Assembly: GCA_043822065.1 (NCBI GenBank)
Contig: JBDRCC010000006.1
Span: 1 to 64,000 of the forward strand
Length of the DNA stretch: 64,000 nucleotides
DNA from: JBDRCC01 sp043822065 [NCBI: archaeon]
Lineage (GTDB): Archaea; Undinarchaeota; CAZHTU01
Direction of reading: 5' to 3'
Position numbers and translations under genes: made by a program. Under the pieces are notes generated by a model. The model searched no databases. It was not told where the DNA came from and saw only the letters and a list, made by a program, of their open reading frames with translations. Positions 49,595-58,959 of the stretch are shown here, in pieces (the stretch's first letter is position 1; every line of letters begins with the position of its first letter).

Positions 49595-50185
49595 ATGCCT
49601 CACAAGAAACCCATGCCGAAATCCCAGCAGAAAAGGATTCTAATGGTAATCGCCCCATCTGGCTACAGGCCTGCCGAGCTTTACGAGCCGAAGAACATAC
49701 TGGAGGGCTATGGCGCCTCAGTCGTTGTTGCTTCAAAAAATGCAGGGGTCATCCACGGGATGCCTGTCGACGAGCCGGAGTGGCAGACTGCAGTCGCGGA
49801 CGTCAGCCTTGGCGACGTCAGCGTCTCGGATTATGACGCAGTCCTCTTCATAGGCGGCGCAGGGGTGCGCGAGATATGGAACGACCGCCAGTACACCAGC
49901 CTGGCAAGGGCGGCGGCTGACGCAGGCATACTGATAGGCGCAATATGCATCGCGCCGATGATACTCGCGAACGCAAACCTCCTCTCCGGCAAGAAGTCCA
50001 CAATCCACGGAAGCGAGGCATCGACTTTCATCTCGAAGGGGCCAAATTATGTTGACTCTGACGTCGTCCGGTCAGGGAACATAATAACTGCAGCAGGGCC
50101 GCACGCCGCCTCAGATTTTGCCGAAGCCGTGGCAGAGGCTATCGGGCTTGCAAAGTCCCTAAAAACAGACAGGGATGCTAGCTGA
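49595..50185 (+). CDS. DJ-1/PfpI family protein
   Basis: 196 residues from the ATG at 49595, with GGGGGTG about 5 nt upstream as ribosome-binding site; a TTG at 49580 is less likely. The core has YEPKNILEGYGASVVVAS, DYDAVLFIGGAGV and the nucleophile elbow IGAICIAP with Cys. The family includes glyoxalase III/deglycases and intracellular peptidase-like proteins. Likely a stress or detoxification enzyme. Followed at 55 bp by the RNase J-like gene. Confidence 0.85.
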   Translation: MPHKKPMPKSQQKRILMVIAPSGYRPAELYEPKNILEGYGASVVVASKNAGVIHGMPVDEPEWQTAVADVSLGDVSVSDYDAVLFIGGAGVREIWNDRQYTSLARAAADAGILIGAICIAPMILANANLLSGKKSTIHGSEASTFISKGPNYVDSDVVRSGNIITAAGPHAASDFAEAVAEAIGLAKSLKTDRDAS

Positions 50186-50240
50186 CCGCATTTGTTAAGA
50201 ATATCACGGGCATAGTCCTGATTGAAACGGGGATGACAAG

Positions 50241-51598
50241 TTGACGTCGCTCACATTTTACGGAGGGGTCAGGGAGATAGGCGGAAACAAGATACTGCTC
50301 GAGGGCGGCGACGCCCGCGTGTTCTTTGATTTCGGCCAGTCCTTTGACTTCGGGAAAAAATGGTTTATAGACTGGCTCCAGCCAAGGCAGAATACCGGGC
50401 TAAAAGACTACTTCGAGTTCGGGCTGATGCCGAGGATACCCGGGCTTTACTCCAAGGAGAACCTTGGTCCGACAGACCTCCTCTACAAGGAGCCGGAATT
50501 CGACGGAATCTTCCTGAGCCACGCCCACATGGACCACGTCGACCACATCAAGTTTGCAGACCCAAAAATCCCAATCCACTGCGGCGAGGCGACAGAGGCG
50601 TTCATCAAGGCGCACGAGGCGACGTCTCCCTTCGCTTCCTACGGCGCCCATGAGTACAGGACATTCCGCACCGGCAAAAAAATCAAGGTCCACGGGCTTG
50701 AGGTTGTCCCGGTTCACGTCGACCACTCAATACCAGGCGCCTATGCCTACATAATCCACGCCCCGGACCTGACATTGGCATACACCGGAGACTTCCGCCT
50801 CCACGGGCCAAAAAGCGGGCTGTCCGCCGATTTCATCAAATCTGCGGCAGAAGAGAAAATAGACGTCCTTATATCTGAGGGCACCCGCATGGCGCCAGCC
50901 GAAACGAGGCAGAACTTCACCGAGCAGAAAGTTTCGGAAATCGTGGACGGGACAATCGGCGCCCAGAAGAAGCTCGTCGTCACCACCTGCTATTCCCGCG
51001 ACCTGACAGGTTCCAGACCTACTACAATGCGTCAAAAAAGCACGGAAGGACATACGTCATCCTGCCGAGGATGGCCTACCTGATAGACAACGTCAGGAAG
51101 TTCCTCCCCCACCTGCCGGACATATTCGATGACGGCAACAACGTCAAAGTCTACTTCAAGAAAAAGAAGTCCGGGAACTATGACGAAAAGGACTACTACA
51201 AATGGGAGCGCCCCTACCTCGACCAGCTCGTGGGCTCTGAGGAAATCAGCGGGAACCAGGGCAAGTACGTGCTTTACCTCACATTCTATCAGTTCGCACA
51301 GCTCATAGACATCCGCCCAGAGCCAGGCAGCGATTTCATCCGCTCGCTTAGCGAGCCGTTCAGCGAGGAGGACCTTGAGGAGCCGATTCTCCACAGGTGG
51401 ATTGAGCACTTCAAGCTGAAATTCACACAGGCGCACGCTTCAGGGCACATTGCCGCGAAGGAGCTTGAAGAGGCAATAGGCAAAATCTCGCCAAAAAAGC
51501 TGATTCCAATCCACACGGAACACCCGGAAATGTTCAATAAGTTCCATCCCGATGTCCTTTCCGTGAAATTTGGGACTAAATACGACCTAAGCCCCTAG
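50241..51598 (+). pseudogene. RNase J-like MBL-fold nuclease, frameshifted
   Basis: Two frames together encode one protein of about 452 residues. Residues 1-255 (REIGGNKILLEGGDARVFFDFG, HAHMDHVDH metal site, VPVHVDHS, YTGDFRLHG) end at the motif TTCYSRDL. The sequence then continues one frame over as RFQTYYNASKKHG, VILPRMAYLID to HTEHPEMF, the C-terminal His/acid motif. One extra base near 51003-51006 (for example CTG GAC AGG instead of CTGACAGG) restores the frame. The family comprises RNase J/beta-CASP-type nucleases of RNA decay. Start is TTG at 50241 with GGATGA upstream. A sequencing error is as likely as real inactivation. Confidence 0.7.
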
Positions 51599-52059
51599 TT
51601 GAAGTGGTACGACAGGGACTTGTTTCCCCCGTACTTCTGCTCGATTTGGCTTTTGAGCCTCTTCTGCTCGCCGCTTCCGATTATTATGCTCTTAAAATGC
51701 GGGAAATACCTCTTCCTCCAGCACCATGCATCCTTGGTGAACGGTATCCAGCTCTTTACGTAGAATGTGTACCCTTTGCCATCAGACTCACGCTCAAGAT
51801 AGCTCATCAGGGACGCTAATATGACTGAGGCTATGCCGTTGCCCCTCTCGCTGTCCTTTATCATGACCTCCTTGACAAGGGCAGACCTGTAGTTCACCAT
51901 CTTTACGTAGCTCCCAATTGCCCGCCTCTTTCCAATAAAAACTAGAAGGTACCCCACCTTGCCGCCGTCCTTGTAGCAGACAAACCGGTGCCTGTCCCAG
52001 ATTGGCCTGCTAATGGTGCTTTCCCTTGCGATTATGTACCTATCCATCCTATAATACAC
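51595..52059 (-). CDS. Probable GNAT acetyltransferase
   Basis: 154 residues. The central strand-loop-helix VKEVMIKDSERGNGIASVILASLM fits GNAT motif A with R-G-N-G-I-A as the acetyl-CoA loop. Other parts are basic and aromatic (WCWRKRYFPHF). Substrate unknown. Its stop overlaps the RNase J-like gene by 4 bp in convergent orientation. The ATG at 52047 is an alternative start. Confidence 0.65.
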   Translation of the reverse strand: MYYRMDRYIIARESTISRPIWDRHRFVCYKDGGKVGYLLVFIGKRRAIGSYVKMVNYRSALVKEVMIKDSERGNGIASVILASLMSYLERESDGKGYTFYVKSWIPFTKDAWCWRKRYFPHFKSIIIGSGEQKRLKSQIEQKYGGNKSLSYHFN

Positions 52060-52091
52060 TACTCAGACTGGAATATAAACTTAATCCCGAA

Positions 52092-52379
52092 TCAGGCTTT
52101 CGGCGGCTCAGGCTTGCAGCGGAAGTGCACCTTCTCATCCTTGGCGCTTTCGACAATTGTCCTCGTCACTTTGCCAAGCTTGCCCTCAGACGCGTCGTTT
52201 TTTGGGTTCACGTCCAGGATAAATGCAATGCTGTGGGTTTTCTCCATCTGCATCGTCATGTTCATTACCGGGTCGTCTTCCTTTTCCGGGGTAGGCATAT
52301 TCTTGTCTATTATACCCTTCAGCTTATGCAGGCTGTTTTGGTCAAACAGGCTGACCACCAGCCGGTATGCTCCACCCAT
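52092..52379 (-). CDS. Small protein of unknown function
   Basis: 95 residues, soluble, with an N-terminal strand pattern (AYRLVVSLFD) and a charged second half. No known motif is visible. It lies between the GNAT gene and a Cys-rich small protein on the same strand. Codon usage is like its neighbours. Confidence 0.5.
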   Translation of the reverse strand: MGGAYRLVVSLFDQNSLHKLKGIIDKNMPTPEKEDDPVMNMTMQMEKTHSIAFILDVNPKNDASEGKLGKVTRTIVESAKDEKVHFRCKPEPPKA

Positions 52380-52416
52380 AAAATAGCTAAGTCTCGCGGA
52401 AAATAAAAACCTATGC

Positions 52417-52623
52417 CTAAGGCACCTTTATGTCAAAATACTTCTCGAGGACGTCCCCGTTTGGCATCATCCCGCTGGGGATTGGATGGTTCTTTTCTAT
52501 CAGCTTCCTGCGCTCGCAGTCATAGCAGTTCCCCTCGCAGTAGTTGCATATCCACAGCCTGCCGTTTTTGGAGTCTTTCAGCTGTTTGTACAACTCGCAG
52601 GCACCGGCATAGCTGCACTTCAT
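52417..52623 (-). CDS. Small Cys-rich, probably zinc-binding protein
   Basis: 68 residues with six cysteines (CSYAGAC, CNYCEGNCYDC), a likely zinc- or Fe-S-binding knot. No signal peptide, so cytoplasmic. Found upstream of an unknown 95-residue protein and divergent from the DNA methyltransferase across about 94 bp. No function assigned. Confidence 0.55.
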   Translation of the reverse strand: MKCSYAGACELYKQLKDSKNGRLWICNYCEGNCYDCERRKLIEKNHPIPSGMMPNGDVLEKYFDIKVP

Positions 52624-52717
52624 GCCAAGAAAATATCATAAATCCGTAAATACCTTCCGTATTAGAGGTATATACGCACTCCAAAAAATTCTTTAACAGC
52701 AAAGCCATTACTGTCTT

Positions 52718-53575
52718 GTGAAAACCTCGCACCACATCTACTTCAAAGACGCGTCCTGCATGGAGGATGTCCCTGACGAAAGCGTCAACTTGGTAATTAC
52801 CTCCCCACCTTATCCCATGATTGAGATGTGGGACGATATGTTCACCAAGGCAGACCCGGCGATAGGCTCGCTCTTCCGCTCCCTCGAGTCGAGCCAGTCT
52901 GAGGATGACGTCTCAAAAATCTACTCGCGCATGCACCTGTATCTTGGCAAGGTGTGGAGCGAGTGCTTCCGCGTCCTTGCGAACGGCGGGATTGCATGCA
53001 TCAACATCGGCGACGCCACGAGAAACATCAACGGAAACTACCGCCTTTTCCCAAACCATTCGAGAATACTTCACGCATTCGACAACCTTGGCTTCATCAC
53101 CCTGCCTTATGTCCTCTGGAGCAAGCCGACAAACAAGCCGAACGCGTTCCTTGGCTCAGGCTTCCTGCCGCCGAATGCCTATGTCACAGTTGATGCGGAG
53201 TACATCCTGATATTCCGCAAGGGCGGGCTGCGCCATTTTACGCCCCACCATAGGATACGGTATGCCAGCAAGTTCACAAAAGCAGAGCGGGACACTTGGT
53301 TCAGCCAGATATGGACGCTGAAGGGGGCAAAACAGCAGAATCCAGCCATCCTGCGCAGGACTGGCGCCTACCCCCAGGAGATATCCGACCGCCTCGTGAA
53401 GATGTTTTCAATAGCCGGCGACACCATCCTCGACCCATTTCTGGGCACAGGCACGACAATCAAAAGCGCGATAGCCCACGGCCGCAGCTCAATCGGCTAC
53501 GAAATAGACAAGTCGCTCAAGCCAGTGATAAAGCAAAAGCTCGGAATCAGCGCAGAAGTCGGCCTCTCGGATTGA
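52718..53575 (+). CDS. DNA methyltransferase, amino-group type (SPPY)
   Basis: 285 residues, GTG start. The catalytic motif IV is ITSPPYPMIEMW, and the S-adenosylmethionine motif near the C-terminus is ILDPFLGTGTTIKSAIAHGRSSIGYEID, giving the beta-class order. S-P-P-Y favours N4-cytosine methylation. No restriction endonuclease gene is adjacent, so it appears to be an orphan methylase. Target site unknown. CTTTAACAG lies about 28 nt before the GTG as a possible promoter. Confidence 0.8.
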   Translation: MKTSHHIYFKDASCMEDVPDESVNLVITSPPYPMIEMWDDMFTKADPAIGSLFRSLESSQSEDDVSKIYSRMHLYLGKVWSECFRVLANGGIACINIGDATRNINGNYRLFPNHSRILHAFDNLGFITLPYVLWSKPTNKPNAFLGSGFLPPNAYVTVDAEYILIFRKGGLRHFTPHHRIRYASKFTKAERDTWFSQIWTLKGAKQQNPAILRRTGAYPQEISDRLVKMFSIAGDTILDPFLGTGTTIKSAIAHGRSSIGYEIDKSLKPVIKQKLGISAEVGLSD

Positions 53576-53605
53576 TTTTTATATCCTGCCTGCCATAGAT
53601 AGGAT

Positions 53606-54241
53606 ATGACGCGGATAAAGCACGGCGGAGTCATCGTCGAGCACTATGCCTTTGACTACAACGAGCCGAACGGCGACGAGAAAAAGTTTCTGCTGCGCAA
53701 GGCTGCGCTCCTAGAACTGCTCCTCCAGAACTTCTATTCGACAAAGGGCATCTTTCCACACATTCCAGTCCAGGGCCCGATAAGCTTCGAGACAATGCTG
53801 CAAACCAACGACGACGAATTCATCAAGCGCCTTATATTCGACCACACCCTTCGCGGCGGGAGCATGGGGAAGTACTGCGACGAGGCATGGCTCCTCTACT
53901 ACAAGGGAAAAGTCGCCGGCTTCTCTTCGATAATAACTAACTGGTACAACTATCCAGACACCTGCGAGCGTGCCAGCCACGACTTTCCAAAAGCTACGAA
54001 GGGCTTCAGGCTCGCAGACCACGCAATGGTCCTCGACATCTGCGTGCACCCGGATTATGCGGGTATCGGGCTCGGCACTGCCCTGCTTGATGCAGTATTC
54101 CACAGGATAAAGCTCCTTAAAAGAAAGCCCGTCGCATATATCCGCGAAGGCCTGAAGTCCAAAGGGCTGTTCGAGAAGGCAGGCGGGAAAATAAAGGAAA
54201 GCGACTCTGAAAACGGCTTGTTCACAGTCTGCTTCCAGTAG
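53606..54241 (+). CDS. GNAT family N-acetyltransferase
   Basis: 211 residues. The C-terminal half has VLDICVHPDYAGIGLGTALLDAVF (motif A, acetyl-CoA loop G-I-G-L-G-T) and FEKAGGKI (motif B). The N-terminal 100 residues are not recognised. Substrate unknown. It is convergent with the aminotransferase gene, one base apart. TTTATATCC lies about 28 nt before the ATG. Confidence 0.75.
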   Translation: MTRIKHGGVIVEHYAFDYNEPNGDEKKFLLRKAALLELLLQNFYSTKGIFPHIPVQGPISFETMLQTNDDEFIKRLIFDHTLRGGSMGKYCDEAWLLYYKGKVAGFSSIITNWYNYPDTCERASHDFPKATKGFRLADHAMVLDICVHPDYAGIGLGTALLDAVFHRIKLLKRKPVAYIREGLKSKGLFEKAGGKIKESDSENGLFTVCFQ

Positions 54242-54242
54242 C

Positions 54243-55907
54243 CTATTTTACCTGGTCAATAAAGCCGAGGCTCTCAGGAAGCGCCTTGCTGAGTATCCTT
54301 ACTCCTTCCGCGATATTCTCAATCGTCGGCTTGCTGAAGTTTACCCTTGCCGTGTTCTTGTGCGTTTCAGGGTTTAGCGCGTAAAAGTCCTCACCTGGGA
54401 CGATTGCCACACGGTTAAGGAACTCTTTGAAATCAGGATTGTCACTCTTCAGGGCGTCGTTCAAGTTCGTCATGTATTCCTTGTCCAAAAGCCTCTTGTT
54501 GACGACCTCATTGGCGTCAAAGTTGTCCGGTCCCGTAAGCCAGAGGAACATGCCGCCTTCCGGCTTCGTCCACCTGAAGCCAAACCTCTGGAGCCCGCTC
54601 TCCTCCAGCGCGTCAAGCATGGCGTCCCGCTTCCCTTTGTACATCTTTTTTATGTTTTTGATATGCCCGCTGACAATGTCTCCTTCCATCAGGAACTCAT
54701 ATGCGAGCCACTGGCTTAGGCTTGAGGAGTGCAGGTCGTAGGACTGCTTAGCCTGGACAAGCTTGTCGACGATGTCTTTTCTGGCAATCATGCAGCCAAG
54801 CCTAATCCCCGGTGCAAAAATCTTAGAGAATGAGCCTAGGTAGACGACAATATCCTCAGTGTCAAACGACTTTATTGGCGGCAGATATTTGCCTTCATAC
54901 CGCAGTGAGCCGTACGGGTCGTCCTCGATTATCAACGTCTTATACTTCGACTCAAGCCCCTTGAACTGTGAATTGTGCTCGCAAACGACTGCATATATCT
55001 CCTTTCGGGCGTCGAGGGAAGTTGTAACTCCCGCTGGGTTCTGGAAATTTGGGATAAGGTAAACGAACTTCGGGTGATGCTTTTCAAGGACTTTCTTAAG
55101 GTCAGACGGCTTAGGGCCATCCATCCCAAGCTCAAGCTCGTGGAACTTTGAAGTATGCATCCTGAACGGCCCAAGGGCGCCAGTGTATGTCGGCGCCTCG
55201 ACCACAATCGAGTCCCATTTGTTGACAAGTATGTGCGCAAGCCCGAAAAGCGCCTGCTGGGAGCCTGCAGTAATCATGATGTTGTGCGGCGTCTGGTCCT
55301 TTATCTTAAGCGTCTTTTCCGCAACTTCCAGCGTCTTCAGCCTGAGCTCCTCAAGCCCTGATGTCTCGTCGTACTGGAGCGCCCGCCTCGCCTTTGCAAA
55401 GTCGTTCTGCTTCAGTAGTATCTTATCGTTTAGGAGAGAGCCTATGACCTCAATCGGGAAGGACTTCGGGTCGGGGATGCCGCCTGCGAAGGAGATTATG
55501 TCCTTTTCCTTCAGGACTGCCAAAAGCTGCCTTATCACGCTTGACCTCATGTTCTGGGCGGTCACGGAAAACAGCGAGTTGAAGTTTATGCTCTCTATGT
55601 TCGGGACGAACATGTCGACAATGCTCCTGTCGAATGGCCTCCAGCCATCTATCTCCTTCTTCTGCTCTAGTTTGTTGAAATGGCCCCTAATGAACTGCTT
55701 TATCTCCTCCTCGGTCATTGGATTGGTCAGGTCCAGGAAAAACCTGTCGCCCGCGCCAAAATCCTGCACCCAGTACTTCTCAAAGATTTCCCAGCTTTTC
55801 GTCAGCTCTAGTATGCGCTCTAGGACATGGTACGGGTGCCTGTCGTCTGCACGGTCAACATGGAAATAAACCTCAATCGTCTTGAATTTCGGTGCGTCTC
55901 TCGCCAT
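54243..55907 (-). CDS. Class I/II PLP aminotransferase with N-terminal extension
   Basis: 554 residues. Residues about 115-554 are a fold-type I aminotransferase of the MocR/2-aminoadipate-aromatic type: FAGGIPDP, TAGSQQAL, NFQNPAGVTTS, EDDPYGSLRY, the PLP lysine in GSFSKIFAPGIRLG, and RVNFSKP. Residues 1-110 (HVDRADDRHPYHVLERILE ...) have no counterpart in the paralogue at 61448-62686 and are of unknown function. It likely transfers amino groups to 2-oxoglutarate in amino acid catabolism, beside the 2-oxoacid oxidoreductase genes. The extension may be a regulatory or partner-binding domain. Confidence 0.82.
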   Translation of the reverse strand: MARDAPKFKTIEVYFHVDRADDRHPYHVLERILELTKSWEIFEKYWVQDFGAGDRFFLDLTNPMTEEEIKQFIRGHFNKLEQKKEIDGWRPFDRSIVDMFVPNIESINFNSLFSVTAQNMRSSVIRQLLAVLKEKDIISFAGGIPDPKSFPIEVIGSLLNDKILLKQNDFAKARRALQYDETSGLEELRLKTLEVAEKTLKIKDQTPHNIMITAGSQQALFGLAHILVNKWDSIVVEAPTYTGALGPFRMHTSKFHELELGMDGPKPSDLKKVLEKHHPKFVYLIPNFQNPAGVTTSLDARKEIYAVVCEHNSQFKGLESKYKTLIIEDDPYGSLRYEGKYLPPIKSFDTEDIVVYLGSFSKIFAPGIRLGCMIARKDIVDKLVQAKQSYDLHSSSLSQWLAYEFLMEGDIVSGHIKNIKKMYKGKRDAMLDALEESGLQRFGFRWTKPEGGMFLWLTGPDNFDANEVVNKRLLDKEYMTNLNDALKSDNPDFKEFLNRVAIVPGEDFYALNPETHKNTARVNFSKPTIENIAEGVRILSKALPESLGFIDQVK

Positions 55908-55986
55908 CGCTCTAATATTTGCACTCCTCTTATTTAAATCCTTCTACCAGGATATGTTTTTATAATTCTGCCGCCTTAGTACTACC

Positions 55987-56733
55987 ATGGAAATCAAAAA
56001 GCAGTTCGAGCCGGCATACACCTCCGTTACAGTATCACTCGCCGAAGGCGAGTCAATACGCGCCGAAGGCGGCGCCATGATGTCCCATTCGCCCCACGTA
56101 AAGATGGAGACCCAGATGCGGGACAAGTCCGTGCTGAAGTCCCTCAAGGTAATGGTCCTCGGGGCGGAGACCTTTTTCCTAAACAAGTTTACCGCCACAA
56201 ATGGCCCTGGCGACGTCACCCTTGCGCCTGCCTTCCCTGGCGATATCACTACAATCGACCTCAATGGGAACGGCTATATCATCCAGTCCGGCTCCTACAT
56301 GGCAAGCGAAAATGGCGTCGACATCGACACCAAATGGCAGGGGCTGAAGGGAATCCTTGCCGAAGGCGACCTTTTCTTCCTGCACGCTACCGGAAACGGA
56401 AATGTTCTCATCGCTTCCTTTGGCGGCATGGAGGCTTTCCAGCTAAACAAAGGCGAGGAGTACATCGTCGACAGCGGGCACCTCGTCGCTTTTGAGGACT
56501 CGATACAGTACGACGTCGAACTCGTCAAAGGGTTAAAATCAATAGCATTCTCCGGCGAGGGGCTAATCTGCAGGATGCGGGGGCCCGGCTGGGTAATTAC
56601 CCAGTCCAGGTCTGTCGGCTCGTTCATCTCCTGGCTGATGCCATACCTGCCAAAGCAGTCCACAAAAATGAACGAGCGGGGCGATGCGGCCGCGCTTGCC
56701 GGAAGCATGATCGGCAGGCGGATGGGGATATAG
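55987..56733 (+). CDS. AIM24/TIGR00266 family protein
   Basis: 248 residues with beta-strand repeats rich in Gly: EGESIRAEGGAMM, GPGDVTLAPAFPGDI, IQSGSYMAS, GEEYIVDSGHLVAFE and RGPGWVITQSR, typical of the TIGR00266/AIM24 beta-helix family. Function is not well established; some members are membrane-associated or mitochondrial in eukaryotes. Followed 14 bp later by the acyl-CoA synthetase gene on the same strand, so they may form one operon. Confidence 0.8.
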   Translation: MEIKKQFEPAYTSVTVSLAEGESIRAEGGAMMSHSPHVKMETQMRDKSVLKSLKVMVLGAETFFLNKFTATNGPGDVTLAPAFPGDITTIDLNGNGYIIQSGSYMASENGVDIDTKWQGLKGILAEGDLFFLHATGNGNVLIASFGGMEAFQLNKGEEYIVDSGHLVAFEDSIQYDVELVKGLKSIAFSGEGLICRMRGPGWVITQSRSVGSFISWLMPYLPKQSTKMNERGDAAALAGSMIGRRMGI

Positions 56734-56747
56734 CACGGATAGTTGCA

Positions 56748-58937
56748 ATGGGTTCGAAGATTGTAAAGGGCGCAATTTCGGCTGGAAGTGAATACCTCAG
56801 CGAGGCAGAGGGATACCAACTTCTGAAGGAGTATGGCATTAAATTCCCCCCGTATGGCCTGGCCAAGAGCGATGCGGAGGCAGTCCGCATAGCAAAAAGG
56901 CTCGGCTTCCCCGTGGTCATGAAGGTTGCGTCCCCTCAGCTGCTTCACAAGGCAGAGATAGGGGGGGTAGCCCTTGGTCTGGACTCAGAACGAGAGGCGA
57001 GGCTTGCCTTTAAATCGCTCATGAAAAGAGCCAGAGAATGGGCTGGAAAGAGAAAGGGCAGGACGATTGAAGGCATTTTGGTCCAGAAGCAGTGCGCAGG
57101 CTACTCCCTCCCCCTCCTGGTGGGTGCCGTGACCGACCTGGTGATGGGAAAGGCGCTTGCACTGAGCATCGGCGGGGATGCTGCTGATGTCTACACGAAG
57201 GACTTCGGCGACATTCAGTTCAGGGTACTTCCTGCGGACGATTCGGAGATACAGAGCATGCGGGAAAGCCTGCATGCAAAGCGGTTCTTCATGGAGTTCA
57301 GGGGAAATCCGAAACGGGATGCCTCAGCCCTCGACCAGACCCTCAAGAAGCTTTCAAGGATGGTCCTCGAGAATCCGGAGATAGAAAACATCGAGCTGAA
57401 CCCCCTTCTGCTTTTTGGCAAGGCGGCTGCCGCAGTTGATGTCGTGACAGTTCTCAGGCGCAGGGTGAAAAAGCCAGAGGCGGGCAGGAAGCGCTGCCTT
57501 GATGCGCTCGCGCTTCTCAACAGGGATTCAAAGATAGGCATCGTTGGCTCCTTTTCCCAGGAGCCGGACCAGTCAGGAAAGCCGAAGGGCAGGTACGCGA
57601 GGATGGTAGTTGACAACCTCATTGCACTCGGCTACAAGGGGATAGTTCCCGTCTGGTTCAATGCTGGGGATGGGGAGAGGTACCGCGGATTCGAGTACTG
57701 CAAAAACGCGTCAGACACCAAGCTTGACATTGCAATAATCGTTGTTTCTGCGAAAAAAGTTGCTGGCGTCTTTGATGAATGCGTGAAATCCGGCGCCAAG
57801 CTCGTCGTTATCCAGTCCGCAGGCTTTGCAGAGACCGGGCCCATCGGGAGACGGGCGGAGGAGGAAATCCTGAAAACGGCAAAGGCCGCTGGCGTCGCCG
57901 TCATGGGCCCGAACTGCCTTGGAATATTCGCCCCGAAATCAAAAATAGACACTATGTTCACTGACAAGATTTATGCTGGGCGGGCCAGGGGGGGCTTTTC
58001 GCTCATCTCCCAGAGCGGCGGCGTCGGGACCTCAATAATAGATGAGCTCTCCAAGAGGAGGCTGGGGGTGAGCCACGCCTTCTGCTACGGCAATGCCATG
58101 GACATAAACGAGACAGACCTCCTGGAGTACCTTGTGAACGACAGCGGCACGAAGATTCTTGCAATATACCTTGAGCAGATACGGGGAAAGCCAGAGCGGT
58201 TCAAAGCCTGCGTAAAAAAGCTCATGAAGAGAAGGGTCCCCATCGTCGTCCTCACCCCAAGCGTAAGCGAGAGGGGGGCGGCTGAGATAAGTACCCACAC
58301 CGGCTCGGTCGCAGGGCGCGGAAAAATCCTGGAAGACTTCCTCAGGCACCAGTGCGGTGCGGTCCTCGCGGCTGACATAGAAGACCTCTTCCAGGCGAGC
58401 TACTCCCTCCACCTGAACAACAAGCACTGCGGCCTTATGAAGGGGAACAGGGTCGCGCTTGTGAGCAATGCGGGCTCGGACAAGACGCTCATATCCATGA
58501 ACCTTGAGAAGAACGGCCTCGCCCAGGCAAGGTTCTCGGCGGCGCAGAGGGAAGAGTTCTTCAGCCTGATAACGGGGAGCGAGATAGACGGCATAGCAAC
58601 GGTCGACGAAGAGAACAACATAGTCCTTGACCTGACGGGGAGCGTCCAGAAGGGCACCTTCAACAAGGCGCTCGAGTTCGTCTTCTCGTGCAAAAATGTG
58701 GACGCTGTCGCCATGGGCGCCGCCATAAACACGGGCATAGAGTGGGAGGAGCTCGCCAAGAAGGCCTACCAGCTGAGGGAGAAGTACAGGAAGCCCGTCG
58801 TCTACCTCGAGTGGTTTGAGAACTCGGAGATTATCCGGAGCAAGTATGAAATCCCCGCTGGAAGGAGCCACGAGCGGTGCACGCGGGACCTAAAGAACTT
58901 CTTCGAGTTTTCAAAAGGCGCGAGGCAAGTTTTATAA
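56748..58937 (+). CDS. ADP-forming acyl-CoA synthetase, beta-alpha fusion
   Basis: 729 residues. Residues 1-235 form the ATP-grasp (beta) half with FPVVMKVASPQLLHKAEIGGVALGL and ENIELNPLLLF. From about residue 255 comes the CoA-binding/ligase (alpha) half with VVIQSAGFAE, GPNCLGIFAP, SLISQSGGVGTS and the phospho-His in STHTGSVAG. The enzyme turns acyl-CoA plus ADP and phosphate into acid plus ATP, the energy-conserving step of archaeal acid formation. In most fused ACDs the alpha part comes first; here beta is N-terminal. It lies directly before the ferredoxin oxidoreductase operon. Confidence 0.88.
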   Translation: MGSKIVKGAISAGSEYLSEAEGYQLLKEYGIKFPPYGLAKSDAEAVRIAKRLGFPVVMKVASPQLLHKAEIGGVALGLDSEREARLAFKSLMKRAREWAGKRKGRTIEGILVQKQCAGYSLPLLVGAVTDLVMGKALALSIGGDAADVYTKDFGDIQFRVLPADDSEIQSMRESLHAKRFFMEFRGNPKRDASALDQTLKKLSRMVLENPEIENIELNPLLLFGKAAAAVDVVTVLRRRVKKPEAGRKRCLDALALLNRDSKIGIVGSFSQEPDQSGKPKGRYARMVVDNLIALGYKGIVPVWFNAGDGERYRGFEYCKNASDTKLDIAIIVVSAKKVAGVFDECVKSGAKLVVIQSAGFAETGPIGRRAEEEILKTAKAAGVAVMGPNCLGIFAPKSKIDTMFTDKIYAGRARGGFSLISQSGGVGTSIIDELSKRRLGVSHAFCYGNAMDINETDLLEYLVNDSGTKILAIYLEQIRGKPERFKACVKKLMKRRVPIVVLTPSVSERGAAEISTHTGSVAGRGKILEDFLRHQCGAVLAADIEDLFQASYSLHLNNKHCGLMKGNRVALVSNAGSDKTLISMNLEKNGLAQARFSAAQREEFFSLITGSEIDGIATVDEENNIVLDLTGSVQKGTFNKALEFVFSCKNVDAVAMGAAINTGIEWEELAKKAYQLREKYRKPVVYLEWFENSEIIRSKYEIPAGRSHERCTRDLKNFFEFSKGARQVL

Positions 58938-58959
58938 CGTTCCAGGACATTTGTCGCGT

